DNA of 64,000 nt from Verrucomicrobiia bacterium (GCA_026125285.1 JAHCLO010000009.1:124001-188000), one strand, 5' to 3'. Numbered from the stretch's first letter, positions 24,896-33,452 are shown. The notes: generated by a model from the letters alone, not told the origin. A program made the numbers and translations.

Positions 24896-26758
24896 TCATG
24901 GCACGGTGGTCAGGGTTGGGGTTTCGGCAATCCGGTTCAGGCCAAAGGTCCCGCGCGTCTCGAACACCCGGGTGTCGTTGGTGTTCCCCGCGCGAGGCAG
25001 ACCCAGGACGGTAATGGTTTCGGAGTAACGGCCAGACAGCATCTGACCGGTCTCCGTCCGGCTGGCAAAATCTTCTCCGGGCATTACGACCTCCAACTGA
25101 ATCACCCGCTGTACGGAGTAGGATTCCGCGCCCTGATCCAACGGTGCGGCGAACTTTGAGTCGAGGTTGTCGTGATCCGGATGATATGTATGCACAAAGG
25201 GATTGGCGGCCTGATCGTTGAAATCCAGTGGCACGGTAGCGGTAATTGTGCTGCTCAGGGCCAACGGCCCATCGAATGACCACGGAGCGTTATCGCGAGA
25301 CCACGGCAGGTGCGAGGCGCTGATCCGGCGAGCCTGGGCCAGGTAATACGAGTTGAGCGCGGATTCGCTGGTGGCCACCACCGGGTTGGTGTTGGCGTCC
25401 ATGCCACAATAAACCCGCTGAAGCAGAACGGCGTTTCCGCCGGCTTCCGGATTGTGAAGGATCAGCCTTAATGGGAAGGGGCGGCCGACGGCGCCGAGGT
25501 TGGTGTTTATTCCCGTGACAATATACTGTCCGTTGGTGTCAACGGCCAGGCCCGTGCCCGAGCGCGCATAAGTTTTGAGATACTCGCCGACCTGATGCAC
25601 CGTGACGCCCCCAACCCACAATCCGGCACTCGAACCGGCCGTGGCCGTCACCGGTGCGTCCACCTGTGCGATGCCCAGCGAATCGGTGAACCGGAGCACC
25701 CCGGCCAGCAGTTCCCCGGGGGCGCTCGTGATCATGGAGCGATCCAAGCCGAGCACAACCTCGATTTCGCTCCCGTTCTGGCCTCTTGCTGGCAGCATCC
25801 AACTATGGGAGTTGGTGGTTGCAAGCTGGGTGAAGGCGTAGGTCAGATCAACCGTGCTCAAACTGCCGCGGACCAGCAGCGGAGGCGTCCCCATGATGCT
25901 GGTTTGACCCGTCGGCGGCGACTCCGACGGCAACAGGTGGACGGTGACCGTTAGCGCGCCAGCAGTAAGATTCCGCAATCGGAAGCTCCTCACTCCGAGC
26001 TTCTGGCCGAAATCAATCCCGTTGTTGCCCGACCAGACGATTTCAAACGGGCTGAAGTACCGATTAAACAGGTTGCCCGAGCGGATCCAGAAGGCTTTGC
26101 CGCGCGTCACCGGCGTGGTGCGCAATGCAAAGACGCGCGCCGGGTTGTTGAGACCCAATTCACCGCCAGGGTACTGATAGATTTCAGCATTCTGCTGCAG
26201 TTCCGGGCAGAGGCTCAGGAACGCCTCGAAGCTGGGTGGCTCATTTGGCATCGTGGGAAACCCCAAGAAGTTCAGTCCCGTGGTGGTCCATTGGTACTGA
26301 GGTGCGACGGGTTTGCCTTTGACGATCCAAGTGTAGGAGACGGTATTGGTGTCCACGTACACCAGGTAAGCCGCGTTGCCGATCAGCCGCTGCAACCGCG
26401 AGGCACCACCCGCAGCGGACCGCTTCCAACTGGCCCACTGGCTGCCGGAATCCACCGGCTCCTGCGGACTCTGAACGAATTGCATCGTGGTAGGCGTGGG
26501 CGTCCAGAGCCAGACTTCTTGTATGGGATTGCTGGCATCGAAGGCTATCAACTCGTCCAGCGTGTCATACGACACGTCAACGTGCAGATAGACTGCATTC
26601 CAACCCGCTTTCAAACTGATTGACTGGGTGATCCACTGGGCCGGGGCGGACAGCGTGAGCAACAACGCGCCGAAGATCAGCCAGCGGGCACGCCCGGTCT
26701 GCGCTCCGGATCGTGGACCCTGGAGGTCAGGCTTTTCACTGAGGTCTGTGATTTTCAT
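24896..26758 (-). CDS. Secreted protein of unknown function (SLKAGWNAVYLHVD family)
   Basis: A 620-residue protein whose ATG at 26758 overlaps the TGA of the kelch gene (ATGA). The signal peptide is RWLIFGALLLTLSAPAQWI. The mature N-terminus reads SLKAGWNAVYLHVDVSYDTL, with VWLWTPTPTTMQFVQSPQE and SQWASWKRSAAGG following, a pattern I believe recurs in verrucomicrobial secreted proteins but cannot name. The rest is beta-rich, with aromatic clusters and RGSLSTVDLTYAFTQL. No catalytic motif is visible. It lacks the FYR-type ending of other secreted proteins here. Confidence 0.82.
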   Translation of the reverse strand: MKITDLSEKPDLQGPRSGAQTGRARWLIFGALLLTLSAPAQWITQSISLKAGWNAVYLHVDVSYDTLDELIAFDASNPIQEVWLWTPTPTTMQFVQSPQEPVDSGSQWASWKRSAAGGASRLQRLIGNAAYLVYVDTNTVSYTWIVKGKPVAPQYQWTTTGLNFLGFPTMPNEPPSFEAFLSLCPELQQNAEIYQYPGGELGLNNPARVFALRTTPVTRGKAFWIRSGNLFNRYFSPFEIVWSGNNGIDFGQKLGVRSFRLRNLTAGALTVTVHLLPSESPPTGQTSIMGTPPLLVRGSLSTVDLTYAFTQLATTNSHSWMLPARGQNGSEIEVVLGLDRSMITSAPGELLAGVLRFTDSLGIAQVDAPVTATAGSSAGLWVGGVTVHQVGEYLKTYARSGTGLAVDTNGQYIVTGINTNLGAVGRPFPLRLILHNPEAGGNAVLLQRVYCGMDANTNPVVATSESALNSYYLAQARRISASHLPWSRDNAPWSFDGPLALSSTITATVPLDFNDQAANPFVHTYHPDHDNLDSKFAAPLDQGAESYSVQRVIQLEVVMPGEDFASRTETGQMLSGRYSETITVLGLPRAGNTNDTRVFETRGTFGLNRIAETPTLTTVP

Positions 26759-29013
26759 AGCTTGCGATAGAAGTACCAAACAGGTTGCGGGACCAACCGC
26801 TGCAAGGACCCAACGGCCATGCCCTGGGCTCGACCGCCAAAAACCAACACTTCTGTACCTGCCCAGATTGCGGTCGCTTCCGTGCGCGCGATGGGGTTAC
26901 CCGAACTGCTCAACGACCGCCAAACGCCCGTGAGCGGATTGTAGGCGGCGCCGGTCGCGAATTCGCGTGCGCCGTTACTGCCGCCCAGAATGAGCATCTC
27001 CTGACCGGTCCACACCGCCGCATGATTGAATCTGGCGGTCGGTGAGCCCGTGGTGGGAAGCGATTCCCATGAATCCGTTGCCGGGTCGTAAGCGGCGCCA
27101 TCCCCACAAGGCACCCCGGCTCGGTGGCCACCCCAGACGATCATTTGGTCACCCGTCCAGATCGCCGAGTGTCCGCGCCGAGGCGACGGAGCGTTATCCG
27201 CGGTCATGCCAAACCAGTAAGGAGTGCTGGTGTCGAAGCGCAGTTGTGAGCCGCTGTTCAAGAACCCTGGTTCGCCTTCTCCTCCCCAGATCAGCACCCG
27301 GTTATTGGCCCAAACTGCGGTCGCTCCGATCCTTGCCGCTGGCGCGCCGTCGGTGGTGACACCCGACCATTGCCCGGTGTCCGGGGCATAGAATCCACCG
27401 TCGCCCAGCAACCCGGAAACATTCTGGCCACCCCAGATGAACATCTGCCCGCCCGTCCAGACCGCGACATGGTCAGTCCTGGCGCTTGGCGCATCGCTCA
27501 CCGGAATAGACCGCCAAAGTTGGCGATCAGGCTGGTATTGTCCGCCCGTGTTCTGCGGTCCGCTCGCAGCATTGCCACCCCAGATGAGCATCTCAGTCCC
27601 GGTCCAGACGGCCGTATGTCCCCAACGAGGGACGGGGGCGTCTATCGTGGACACGGCTTCCCACTTGTCTGTATCCGCATCATACGCGGCTCCGGTATCG
27701 AGATAAGCAGAGCCCAACAGCGGCCGTCCGCCCCAAATGATCAGGCGTTTCCCGTCCCAGACGGCGGAGTGTCCGAAGCGGGCGGAAGCACTGCCCGCAG
27801 CCGCGCTGGTGACCCAAGGCGGTGCCGGGACGGTCATCATCAAGGCACAACCACTGGCGAGCAGACAGGGATCGTTCGGCAGCAGCGAAACGAGTGTGAT
27901 GCCGGCGGGCAGCAATAGTGTACCGCCACTCCCGCCAGTGCCCACGATGCTTGAAGCCGGAATGTTGGTGAGCCCCGAACCATCCCCGGAAAAAGCGCCC
28001 GCCACGTTTCCTGCAAAGCTGCCCGTGGCGTCTCGCTTGACGATGGTGTCCGATACATTGGCTGCCGTTGCGTTGTTCGCCGCGTTGACACCGGAAGCCA
28101 CCTCAACTGCTGTCACGCCTCCCACCATCGCCACCACAGTGCTGCCTTGGGTTCCGTTTACGTCCCCGGCCAGAATGCCGGTGAAATCGGTGGCTTTGGG
28201 GGCGGTACCGGTCAGGAGGGCGGCGTTGAGGTTCGACAGGCTGGCCCCGTCTCCAGCGTGAGTACCAATGATGAGATTGCCGACATTCGTCATCTGGGCC
28301 ACACCAGCGAACAGGCTGTCTCCGGCAAACAGGTTCGATCCGCTGAAGACTTGGTTGGCGTTGAGGAGCGGGACGTTGGCGGAAAGCCGCTCATCGGCGA
28401 GGGTGCCGGCGAGGAGATTCCCGGCATCTTGGTAGAAGGCACCGTGTTGTCCATCGAGGAGGTCGGCATCCACCTCCGTCAAACCTGCGCCGTTGCCAGT
28501 GAAGGTGCCGCTCAAGTTCAAGCCGGCTTCGTTGTTGGTGACCACTTCACCCGGCAGCCGCGCCAGGGGGATGGTGCCGGTGAGGTTCGGCGCGGGCACG
28601 CTGCTCGCGGTGGCGGCGGTACCGGCGTTGGGCGCGTAGAGCGCGTAGGGGGTGGCCGTGAGCGCGCGTCGCGGGATGAGCAGGATGTAATCTCCCGTCG
28701 CACCGCTTGCGCGCAGGGATGTTTCCAACCAGCGCGGCGCCCCAGTGAAGGCGTTTACGCCGAAGTCCAACATGACGCTGAAAAGCCCATTGGTAACGGG
28801 CACGTTGTTTGTCGTGACATCTGCACCGACCTTGCTCCCGTCGGTGGCGGCGTCGTAGAGAGCGAAGCGCAGATCGAATACCCCCACGGCCGGGATGGTG
28901 TTATCGCGCAGTCGGCCCTGGTAGGTGAAGGCAGTGCTTTGGGCTCGGACCGGGACGATTCCGCTGGCGAGCACAGCGGCCAAAACAAAACTGGCTGGCT
29001 TCAAAGGCTTCAT
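26755..29013 (-). CDS. Secreted tail-fibre / kelch propeller fusion protein
   Basis: A 752-residue protein with signal peptide (KPASFVLAAVLASGIVPVRAQ). Residues 25-130 form the same type of N-terminal beta domain as the other tail-fibre-like protein (FTYQGRLRDNTIPAVGVFDL). Residues 140-390 have tail-fibre-like repeats (NLLAGTLADERLSANVPLLN, TNVGNLIIGTHAGDG). The C-terminal half holds seven kelch repeats of the form ARFGHSAVWDGKRLIIWGG, enough for a seven-bladed propeller. Both ends are coupled by 4-base overlaps: its ATG with the TGA of the cadherin-like gene, and its TGA with the ATG of the next. A stalk carrying a propeller head, perhaps sugar- or protein-binding, is the likely architecture. 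Confidence 0.88.
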   Translation of the reverse strand: MKPLKPASFVLAAVLASGIVPVRAQSTAFTYQGRLRDNTIPAVGVFDLRFALYDAATDGSKVGADVTTNNVPVTNGLFSVMLDFGVNAFTGAPRWLETSLRASGATGDYILLIPRRALTATPYALYAPNAGTAATASSVPAPNLTGTIPLARLPGEVVTNNEAGLNLSGTFTGNGAGLTEVDADLLDGQHGAFYQDAGNLLAGTLADERLSANVPLLNANQVFSGSNLFAGDSLFAGVAQMTNVGNLIIGTHAGDGASLSNLNAALLTGTAPKATDFTGILAGDVNGTQGSTVVAMVGGVTAVEVASGVNAANNATAANVSDTIVKRDATGSFAGNVAGAFSGDGSGLTNIPASSIVGTGGSGGTLLLPAGITLVSLLPNDPCLLASGCALMMTVPAPPWVTSAAAGSASARFGHSAVWDGKRLIIWGGRPLLGSAYLDTGAAYDADTDKWEAVSTIDAPVPRWGHTAVWTGTEMLIWGGNAASGPQNTGGQYQPDRQLWRSIPVSDAPSARTDHVAVWTGGQMFIWGGQNVSGLLGDGGFYAPDTGQWSGVTTDGAPAARIGATAVWANNRVLIWGGEGEPGFLNSGSQLRFDTSTPYWFGMTADNAPSPRRGHSAIWTGDQMIVWGGHRAGVPCGDGAAYDPATDSWESLPTTGSPTARFNHAAVWTGQEMLILGGSNGAREFATGAAYNPLTGVWRSLSSSGNPIARTEATAIWAGTEVLVFGGRAQGMAVGSLQRLVPQPVWYFYRKL

Positions 29014-31034
29014 GGCGCACTGGGATTTAGGGTCGGAAACTGGCCTGGGTTGCGGTTGGCGGCGCGCACGCGGTAGAACTGGCAGCCTGCCGCAGAATCG
29101 GCTTCGTCGAAGTACTCTACAACGTCACTGAAACTCATCACGGTTGTGAGGTGGAACCACGTCGCGAGGTCGAAGGAGCGTTCGATTGCGTAATCGGTAT
29201 TGGGAGTGACCGAAAAACGGAGCACGAAAGGATAGGGGGCGTCAACCACCGGCGGATCCGTGAATCGCTCAATCATCAGCCGAAGCGGCTCGTCCTTGGT
29301 TTCAAGCACCGGGAGGCCCGCCAGACTCACCTTGGCGCCCGACCGAACCACGAGGTTGCCGCCCGCCAGGTTCTGCTCCGTGGTCGCGGTCCCATTCCAG
29401 TTACTCGCGAACCACAAGCCGCCTTTCTTGTTCCAGACGGTGATGGCGATCGAGTCAGATGTGCCCGGCTCGCCTTGGTCGGTCATCACCACTTGCAGTG
29501 TCGCATTACCGTCAATGGAGATCGGGTTCAACCGATCGGTAATGTCCATAATGCTGGCCTTGCCATTGAAAGTGGCTCGATTGCCCGCAACGGAGAGCGA
29601 ACTCATCGCGTTGCCCTTGGCCTGATAGACCCGTCCGGCGCGCCGCACGATAATATTGATGTTACCCTGGAGGTTCTTGCCCGATTTGTTGAACTTCACG
29701 TTAAACCCAAAATTGGCCTTGCTTCCGGGATCCCCGGCGCATAAGCCCGCCGACCACTCGAGCCGCAGGTAGCCGCCACCCGTGATGAAATCGGTGGCAA
29801 GGGGTCTGGATACCGTGACGACGGTATCGTCCTCCGAGGCATCACGGGTGTACCATCCGCTCACCACGCTGCCAATGGTGAAGGACATTGAGTCGGCAGT
29901 GCCGATATTGATCGTCCAGTTGTAAGTCGCCGTGCCGGTTGTTGGGTCGGAGAGGTTGACGAGACCGACCGGCACGTCCCTCGCGATGATTGTGTTGTTG
30001 TCGAGGTTTATGAACGTTACGGTCGCGTTACGAATGTCGCCGGCGTTGGGATCATAAGCTGGATCGTCCGGCACGGCCGTGATGTCCTGGATCGTCGCAC
30101 TCAACGTCACAATCGCGGCGCCGCTCGATGGAGAAGTGGTTGAGGCGAAGAGAGCACCGGTGTAGTTGGCCCGCGCCTCCTCCGGCGTCACCGTGAGGGT
30201 AACGCTCGTGGTGACGACACCGTCTTGATCGTCCGTCACGGTGAAGCGGATCAAATACCTTCCGGGCGCTACTCGCGCCGATCCGGACAGTGTCCAAGTC
30301 CGGCCATCGTCGGTCGTGGTGCTCAAGGCCAGTGCCAGGCCGTCGGGCAGTCCGGCTGTGAACGAGCCGCCGTCCTTTTTCCATTCGGCGGTTGCCGCCA
30401 GGACGGAGCCAGGAGAATCCACGTCGGTGGCTGTCATGGTCACGTCAATGATTGCGTCGCTGTATTGCACGGTTTGTTCTGCCAGGGTGCAAACGACGGT
30501 CGGGGAGTCGTTCACGGGATTGATGGTGAGCGTGGCGGTGGCGGATGGGCTGTCGAATTCGCCGTCATTGACCTTGAAGGTGAAACTGTCGGCGCCGTTG
30601 TAGTTGATCTCGGGCGTAAAGGTAAACGTGCCTTCGGCTGACAGCTTGAGTTCCCCGTGAGTGGGCCGGTTGACCAAGGTGAAGGTCAGCCGATCACCGT
30701 CCCAGTCCGAACCGGTGAGCGCGCCTTTTAACAAGGTGTCCTCGTCAAAGTCCCAGACTGTCATATTCCCCGCGGGTTGCAGGTTGAGTCCGGGGAGAAA
30801 GCCAGCCTCCCAGCGCAGCGCCTCATGTGTGGCGGTGCCGGCGTCCGGCTGACCCAAGATATCCACCAGCGTGTAGTCGCCCGCCGTGCTCACGCCGCCC
30901 CCGCCGGCGATGGCGTCCCAGTCCAGCGAATAACTCGTCGCAGCGGCGACGTGCGACGAGCGGCACAGGGTCAACAAACACAAAATGACCCAACGGCCCA
31001 ACGAGGAAAGCCGGCACCTCCGTTCGGTCGTCAC
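29010..31034 (-). CDS. Secreted cadherin/Ig-like repeat protein with FYR-type C-terminus
   Basis: About 674 residues from a GTG at 31034, chosen because AAAGGAGAGG lies just upstream and the resulting N-terminus is a good signal peptide (LGRWVILCLLTLCRSSHVAA). The mature start YSLDWDAIAGGGGVSTAGDY, then GQPDAG and RWEAGFLPGL, is a type often seen in exported proteins of this phylum. A cadherin-like tandem domain follows (FTPEINYNGADSFTFKVNDG) and a second Ig-like region (GRYLIRFTVTDDQDGVVTTS). The C-terminus has YAIERSFDLATWFHLTTV and CQFYRVRAANR, the module shared by other secreted proteins here. It follows the receiver gene and is coupled to the kelch gene by a 4-base overlap. Confidence 0.85.
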   Translation of the reverse strand: MTTERRCRLSSLGRWVILCLLTLCRSSHVAAATSYSLDWDAIAGGGGVSTAGDYTLVDILGQPDAGTATHEALRWEAGFLPGLNLQPAGNMTVWDFDEDTLLKGALTGSDWDGDRLTFTLVNRPTHGELKLSAEGTFTFTPEINYNGADSFTFKVNDGEFDSPSATATLTINPVNDSPTVVCTLAEQTVQYSDAIIDVTMTATDVDSPGSVLAATAEWKKDGGSFTAGLPDGLALALSTTTDDGRTWTLSGSARVAPGRYLIRFTVTDDQDGVVTTSVTLTVTPEEARANYTGALFASTTSPSSGAAIVTLSATIQDITAVPDDPAYDPNAGDIRNATVTFINLDNNTIIARDVPVGLVNLSDPTTGTATYNWTINIGTADSMSFTIGSVVSGWYTRDASEDDTVVTVSRPLATDFITGGGYLRLEWSAGLCAGDPGSKANFGFNVKFNKSGKNLQGNINIIVRRAGRVYQAKGNAMSSLSVAGNRATFNGKASIMDITDRLNPISIDGNATLQVVMTDQGEPGTSDSIAITVWNKKGGLWFASNWNGTATTEQNLAGGNLVVRSGAKVSLAGLPVLETKDEPLRLMIERFTDPPVVDAPYPFVLRFSVTPNTDYAIERSFDLATWFHLTTVMSFSDVVEYFDEADSAAGCQFYRVRAANRNPGQFPTLNPSAP

Positions 31035-31037
31035 GCA

Positions 31038-31047
31038 CCTCTCCTTT
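31038..31047 (-). promoter_or_regulatory. Strong ribosome binding site deciding a GTG start
   Basis: On the minus strand this reads AAAGGAGAGG, with the GGAG core 6 bases before the GTG at 31034. It supports an internal GTG start rather than the TTG at 31124 that overlaps the receiver stop. Confidence 0.65.
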
Positions 31048-31120
31048 GGTGCGCGTACGCGGTTCGCGAATTGCGTCTTTATGGTTGGCCTGGCTGGCAC
31101 GGTATTTCCCCCGGTTCTGT

Positions 31121-31528
31121 TCAAGATGGGCTGACTGTTCCTGATTCCGCCACACTCGCTTGCTTGGCTATAATTGCGGGTGACATTCCGGTGAGAATCC
31201 CCGGCAGTTCGTAAAGATTGTCCTTGAGGACATAGGCGCAGGCACCGGCTTGCGCCGCCGCCCTGCGCAGTTCTGGGTCATCATGCTGGGAGACGATGAC
31301 CACTCGGGCCTCCGGAGAATGGGCTTTGATTTGGGTGGTGGCCTGCAAACCATCCATTGGTTTCATCCGCAAATCCATGAGTACCCAGTCCGGCCGCTCG
31401 ATCATATAGAGACCGAAGGCTTCAGCGCCGCTGTGGGCCTCGCAAACCGTCATGCCCAGGCCGGCTATGATATCCCGGATCACCCGGCGCATCCGGGCGT
31501 CGTCGTCGGCGATGAGAATCTTGCGCAT
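31121..31528 (-). CDS. Stand-alone NarL-type receiver (response regulator without output domain)
   Basis: A 135-residue receiver. The acidic residues are in ILIADDDARMRR, the phosphoacceptor is Asp52 in VLMDLRMKPMDG, the switch Ser is in VVIVSQHDD and Lys is in AYVLKDNLYELP. The sequence is of the NarL type, but the protein ends 15-20 residues after the receiver, with no helix-turn-helix. It is the first gene of the large minus-strand cluster, 87 bases before the GTG start of the cadherin-like protein. It could tune export or assembly through a partner, or be an evolutionary remnant of a full regulator. Confidence 0.88.
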   Translation of the reverse strand: MRKILIADDDARMRRVIRDIIAGLGMTVCEAHSGAEAFGLYMIERPDWVLMDLRMKPMDGLQATTQIKAHSPEARVVIVSQHDDPELRRAAAQAGACAYVLKDNLYELPGILTGMSPAIIAKQASVAESGTVSPS

Positions 31529-31818
31529 TTGCAGGCTGCATTTAACTCAAGATTCCAACGGTCTGAGAATACGAGTGTACACGCAGAACCGGCTACGTAG
31601 GAACAACGCGGCGGGTGAGGACTGACGCGGTGGGTCGCAGAAGAGTACCTGGCAGGTTACGCGCAGTGGCAAGGCACATCCGCGAATCCGGGACGCTTCG
31701 TGTTTATGGCAGCGAACGGTTACGAGGTTCGAACGCACTGGCCATGCTGATTCTGACTGGGTTCTAAATGTTGTCCGGTCAACCTTGCTACGCCGGAAGC
31801 GCCCGCTATTCTCTGCGC

Positions 31819-32859
31819 ATGACCGCGAGCCAGTCGCCCCGCATCCTCACGACCACGGTTGGTTCCTATCCCGTTCCCGACTGGCTGGCGGCGCTGCCCA
31901 GCGAGCAGGCACTCCTCGACGCCACGCGGGTGGTATTCAACACTCAGCGACAAGCCGGAATTGATCTGCCCACGGACGGCGAACTGTATCGCTTCGATGT
32001 GAACCACCCCGACACAAACGGGATGATCGAGTATTTTGTCCACAAACTCGGCGGCATCCGAAAAGAGGTCGGGCGGCAGGACACAGCGGCGTTTCGCGCG
32101 AAGAGTGAAATGCGTTTCCGGCTCAAACCCGCGGCGGTCGTCACCGGCGCGATCACCGAAGGCGCGTTGAACCTGCCGGAGGACTGCGCCCGCGCCGCCG
32201 GTGTGGCGGGCGCGCCGTTCAAGTTCACGCTCACCAGTCCTTACATGCTCGCGCGCACGTTGCTTGACGAATATTACCGGGATTTCACAAAACTGACCCT
32301 CGCCATCGCGGACGCACTGGCGGCACAAGTTGGCGAGTTGAACTGCGCCTGTGTGCAAGTGGACGAGGCAAACATTCCGGGCAATCCCGCCGACGCGCCG
32401 CTGGCCGCCGAGGCCATCAACCGCGTGCTCGACGCCGTGCGGGTGGAAAAGGCGGTGCATTTTTGCTTCGGCAATTACGGCGGACAGACGATTCAAAAAG
32501 GCACGTGGGCGGCGCTGATTTCTTTTCTCAACAGCCTCCACACGGATCACCTCGTGCTGGAACTGGCGCATCGTCCACCCTCCGATCTGGAGGCGCTCAA
32601 GAACGTGGAAGCGCGCATCGGCATCGGGATGGGCGTGGTGGACATCAAGGCGAACCACATTGAAACGCCGGAGGAAATCGCCCGGGCCATCGAACGCGCG
32701 GAAAAGGTGCTGGGCCCAAACCGCGTGCGCTATGTGCATCCGGATTGCGGTTTCTGGATGTTGAAGCGCAGCGTGGCCGATCGCAAAATCGCCGCGCTGG
32801 TCAAGGGTCGCGATTTGTATTTGGCGCGGCCAAATCCGTCTAGATTACATGAAAACTAA
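31819..32859 (+). CDS. Cobalamin-independent methionine synthase (MetE C-terminal) family protein
   Basis: A 346-residue single-domain protein like the catalytic C-terminal half of MetE. It opens with LTTTVGSYPVPDWL. Zinc-ligand motifs are VHFCFGNYGG and YVHPDCGFWMLKRS, with ELAHRPPSDLE and VVDIKANHIETPEEI between. Full MetE proteins have about 750 residues; the short form is common and acts on various methyl donors or is uncharacterised. The ATG at 31819 is preferred over 31768. Its last 11 bases overlap the start of the DUF2283 gene, and a remnant of a second copy of its 3' end lies 340 bases downstream. Confidence 0.88.
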   Translation: MTASQSPRILTTTVGSYPVPDWLAALPSEQALLDATRVVFNTQRQAGIDLPTDGELYRFDVNHPDTNGMIEYFVHKLGGIRKEVGRQDTAAFRAKSEMRFRLKPAAVVTGAITEGALNLPEDCARAAGVAGAPFKFTLTSPYMLARTLLDEYYRDFTKLTLAIADALAAQVGELNCACVQVDEANIPGNPADAPLAAEAINRVLDAVRVEKAVHFCFGNYGGQTIQKGTWAALISFLNSLHTDHLVLELAHRPPSDLEALKNVEARIGIGMGVVDIKANHIETPEEIARAIERAEKVLGPNRVRYVHPDCGFWMLKRSVADRKIAALVKGRDLYLARPNPSRLHEN

Positions 32860-33155
32860 TCACTCCATCGTGTTGAGAGCAGCCAACCCGCTGGCCGTGG
32901 AATTGGATTCGGAGGCTCATGCTGCCTACGTGCGCTTCAGCAAAAAAGGTCGCGCGAACGCAGCCCATCACCACGGAGGGTTGCATTGTCACGGTGGATT
33001 TTGACGCAAACGGCGACGTGGTGGGGATTGAACTGGTGGGCGTGGATGAATTTGGCATCAAGCCTCTGCTGAAAAAGACAGGGCCGCAAAAACGGATTCC
33101 AAAGCGATTGCTGGACAGCGCCCGGTATCTGCCCGCCGGTCTGATGGCCGCGTAG
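32849..33155 (+). pseudogene. DUF2283 protein, frameshifted at an A6 run
   Basis: The ATG at 32849 overlaps the MetE-like stop. The first frame gives MKTNHSIVLRAANPLAVELD, then SEAHAAYVRFSKK, and ends soon after in nonsense. The second frame continues the DUF2283 pattern: KVARTQPITTEGCIVTVDFD, then ANGDVVGIELVGVDEFG, to TAG at 33155. The switch falls at the A6 run 32942-32947 followed by GG; removing one A would restore a protein of about 101 residues. It is either a recent inactivation, a sequencing error in the homopolymer, or recoding. DUF2283 proteins are small and of unknown function. Confidence 0.75.
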
Positions 33156-33197
33156 CGCTGGCTGGTGATTCTACATTCTTCACGCTTCATTCGCCTG

Positions 33198-33285
33198 CGT
33201 CTCGGCCATCCGAACTGTGGTTTCTGGATACTGAACCGCAGCGCCGCTGACCGCAAAATTGCCGCACACGCGAAAAATCTTACGC
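33198..33285 (+). pseudogene. Remnant of a second MetE-like 3' end
   Basis: Translation gives GHPNCGFWILNRSAADRKIA followed by AHAKNL, closely matching HPDCGFWMLKRSVADRKIAA of the intact MetE-like gene at 32735-32800. The codons differ at many third positions, so it is an old paralogue or an acquired copy, not a recent duplicate. Everything upstream of this motif is missing. The fragment is followed by a terminator-like hairpin. Confidence 0.72.
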
Positions 33286-33291
33286 AAACTC

Positions 33292-33323
33292 GCAGCGGCC
33301 TTCGGAAGCGGAGGCGCTTTTTT
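33292..33323 (+). terminator. Rho-independent terminator candidate
   Basis: CGCAGCGGCCTTC pairs imperfectly with GCGGAGGCGCT and is followed by six T residues (33318-33323). It probably ended the lost MetE-like copy and may now end the intact MetE-like/DUF2283 transcript. Confidence 0.55.
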
Positions 33324-33400
33324 AATGCGAGTAAACTCAGAGCACTGTCTTGACCGGCGTTTTCCCCTGCCACAATCTCGGACTGTGAACGACGCAAAGG

Positions 33401-33440
33401 CTTTCCATGTTTGGCTGCTAATAGTCAATAACATGGAAAG
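33401..33440 (+). terminator. AT-rich hairpin with T-tract, terminator or operator
   Basis: CTTTCCATGTT (33401-33411) and AACATGGAAAG (33430-33440) are perfect inverted repeats, followed by TTTTT. The stem is AT-rich and the loop is 18 bases, so termination may be weak. It sits directly before the start of the small membrane protein gene, so it could also be an operator. Confidence 0.4.
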
Positions 33441-33452
33441 TTTTTCATCTAC

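Noticed and set aside
25000-25283. Longer start for the tail-fibre-like gene extending to 25283
   Set aside because: The added residues overlap the preceding gene in another frame and precede a clean signal peptide at 24776.
31034-31124. TTG at 31124 as start of the cadherin-like protein, coupled to the receiver stop
   Set aside because: The extra 30 residues are polar and spoil the signal peptide; the GTG at 31034 has a strong ribosome binding site.
31720-31745. tRNA-like GAGGTTCGAACGC segment
   Set aside because: The flanking bases do not form a T-arm stem and no acceptor, D or anticodon arms can be drawn.
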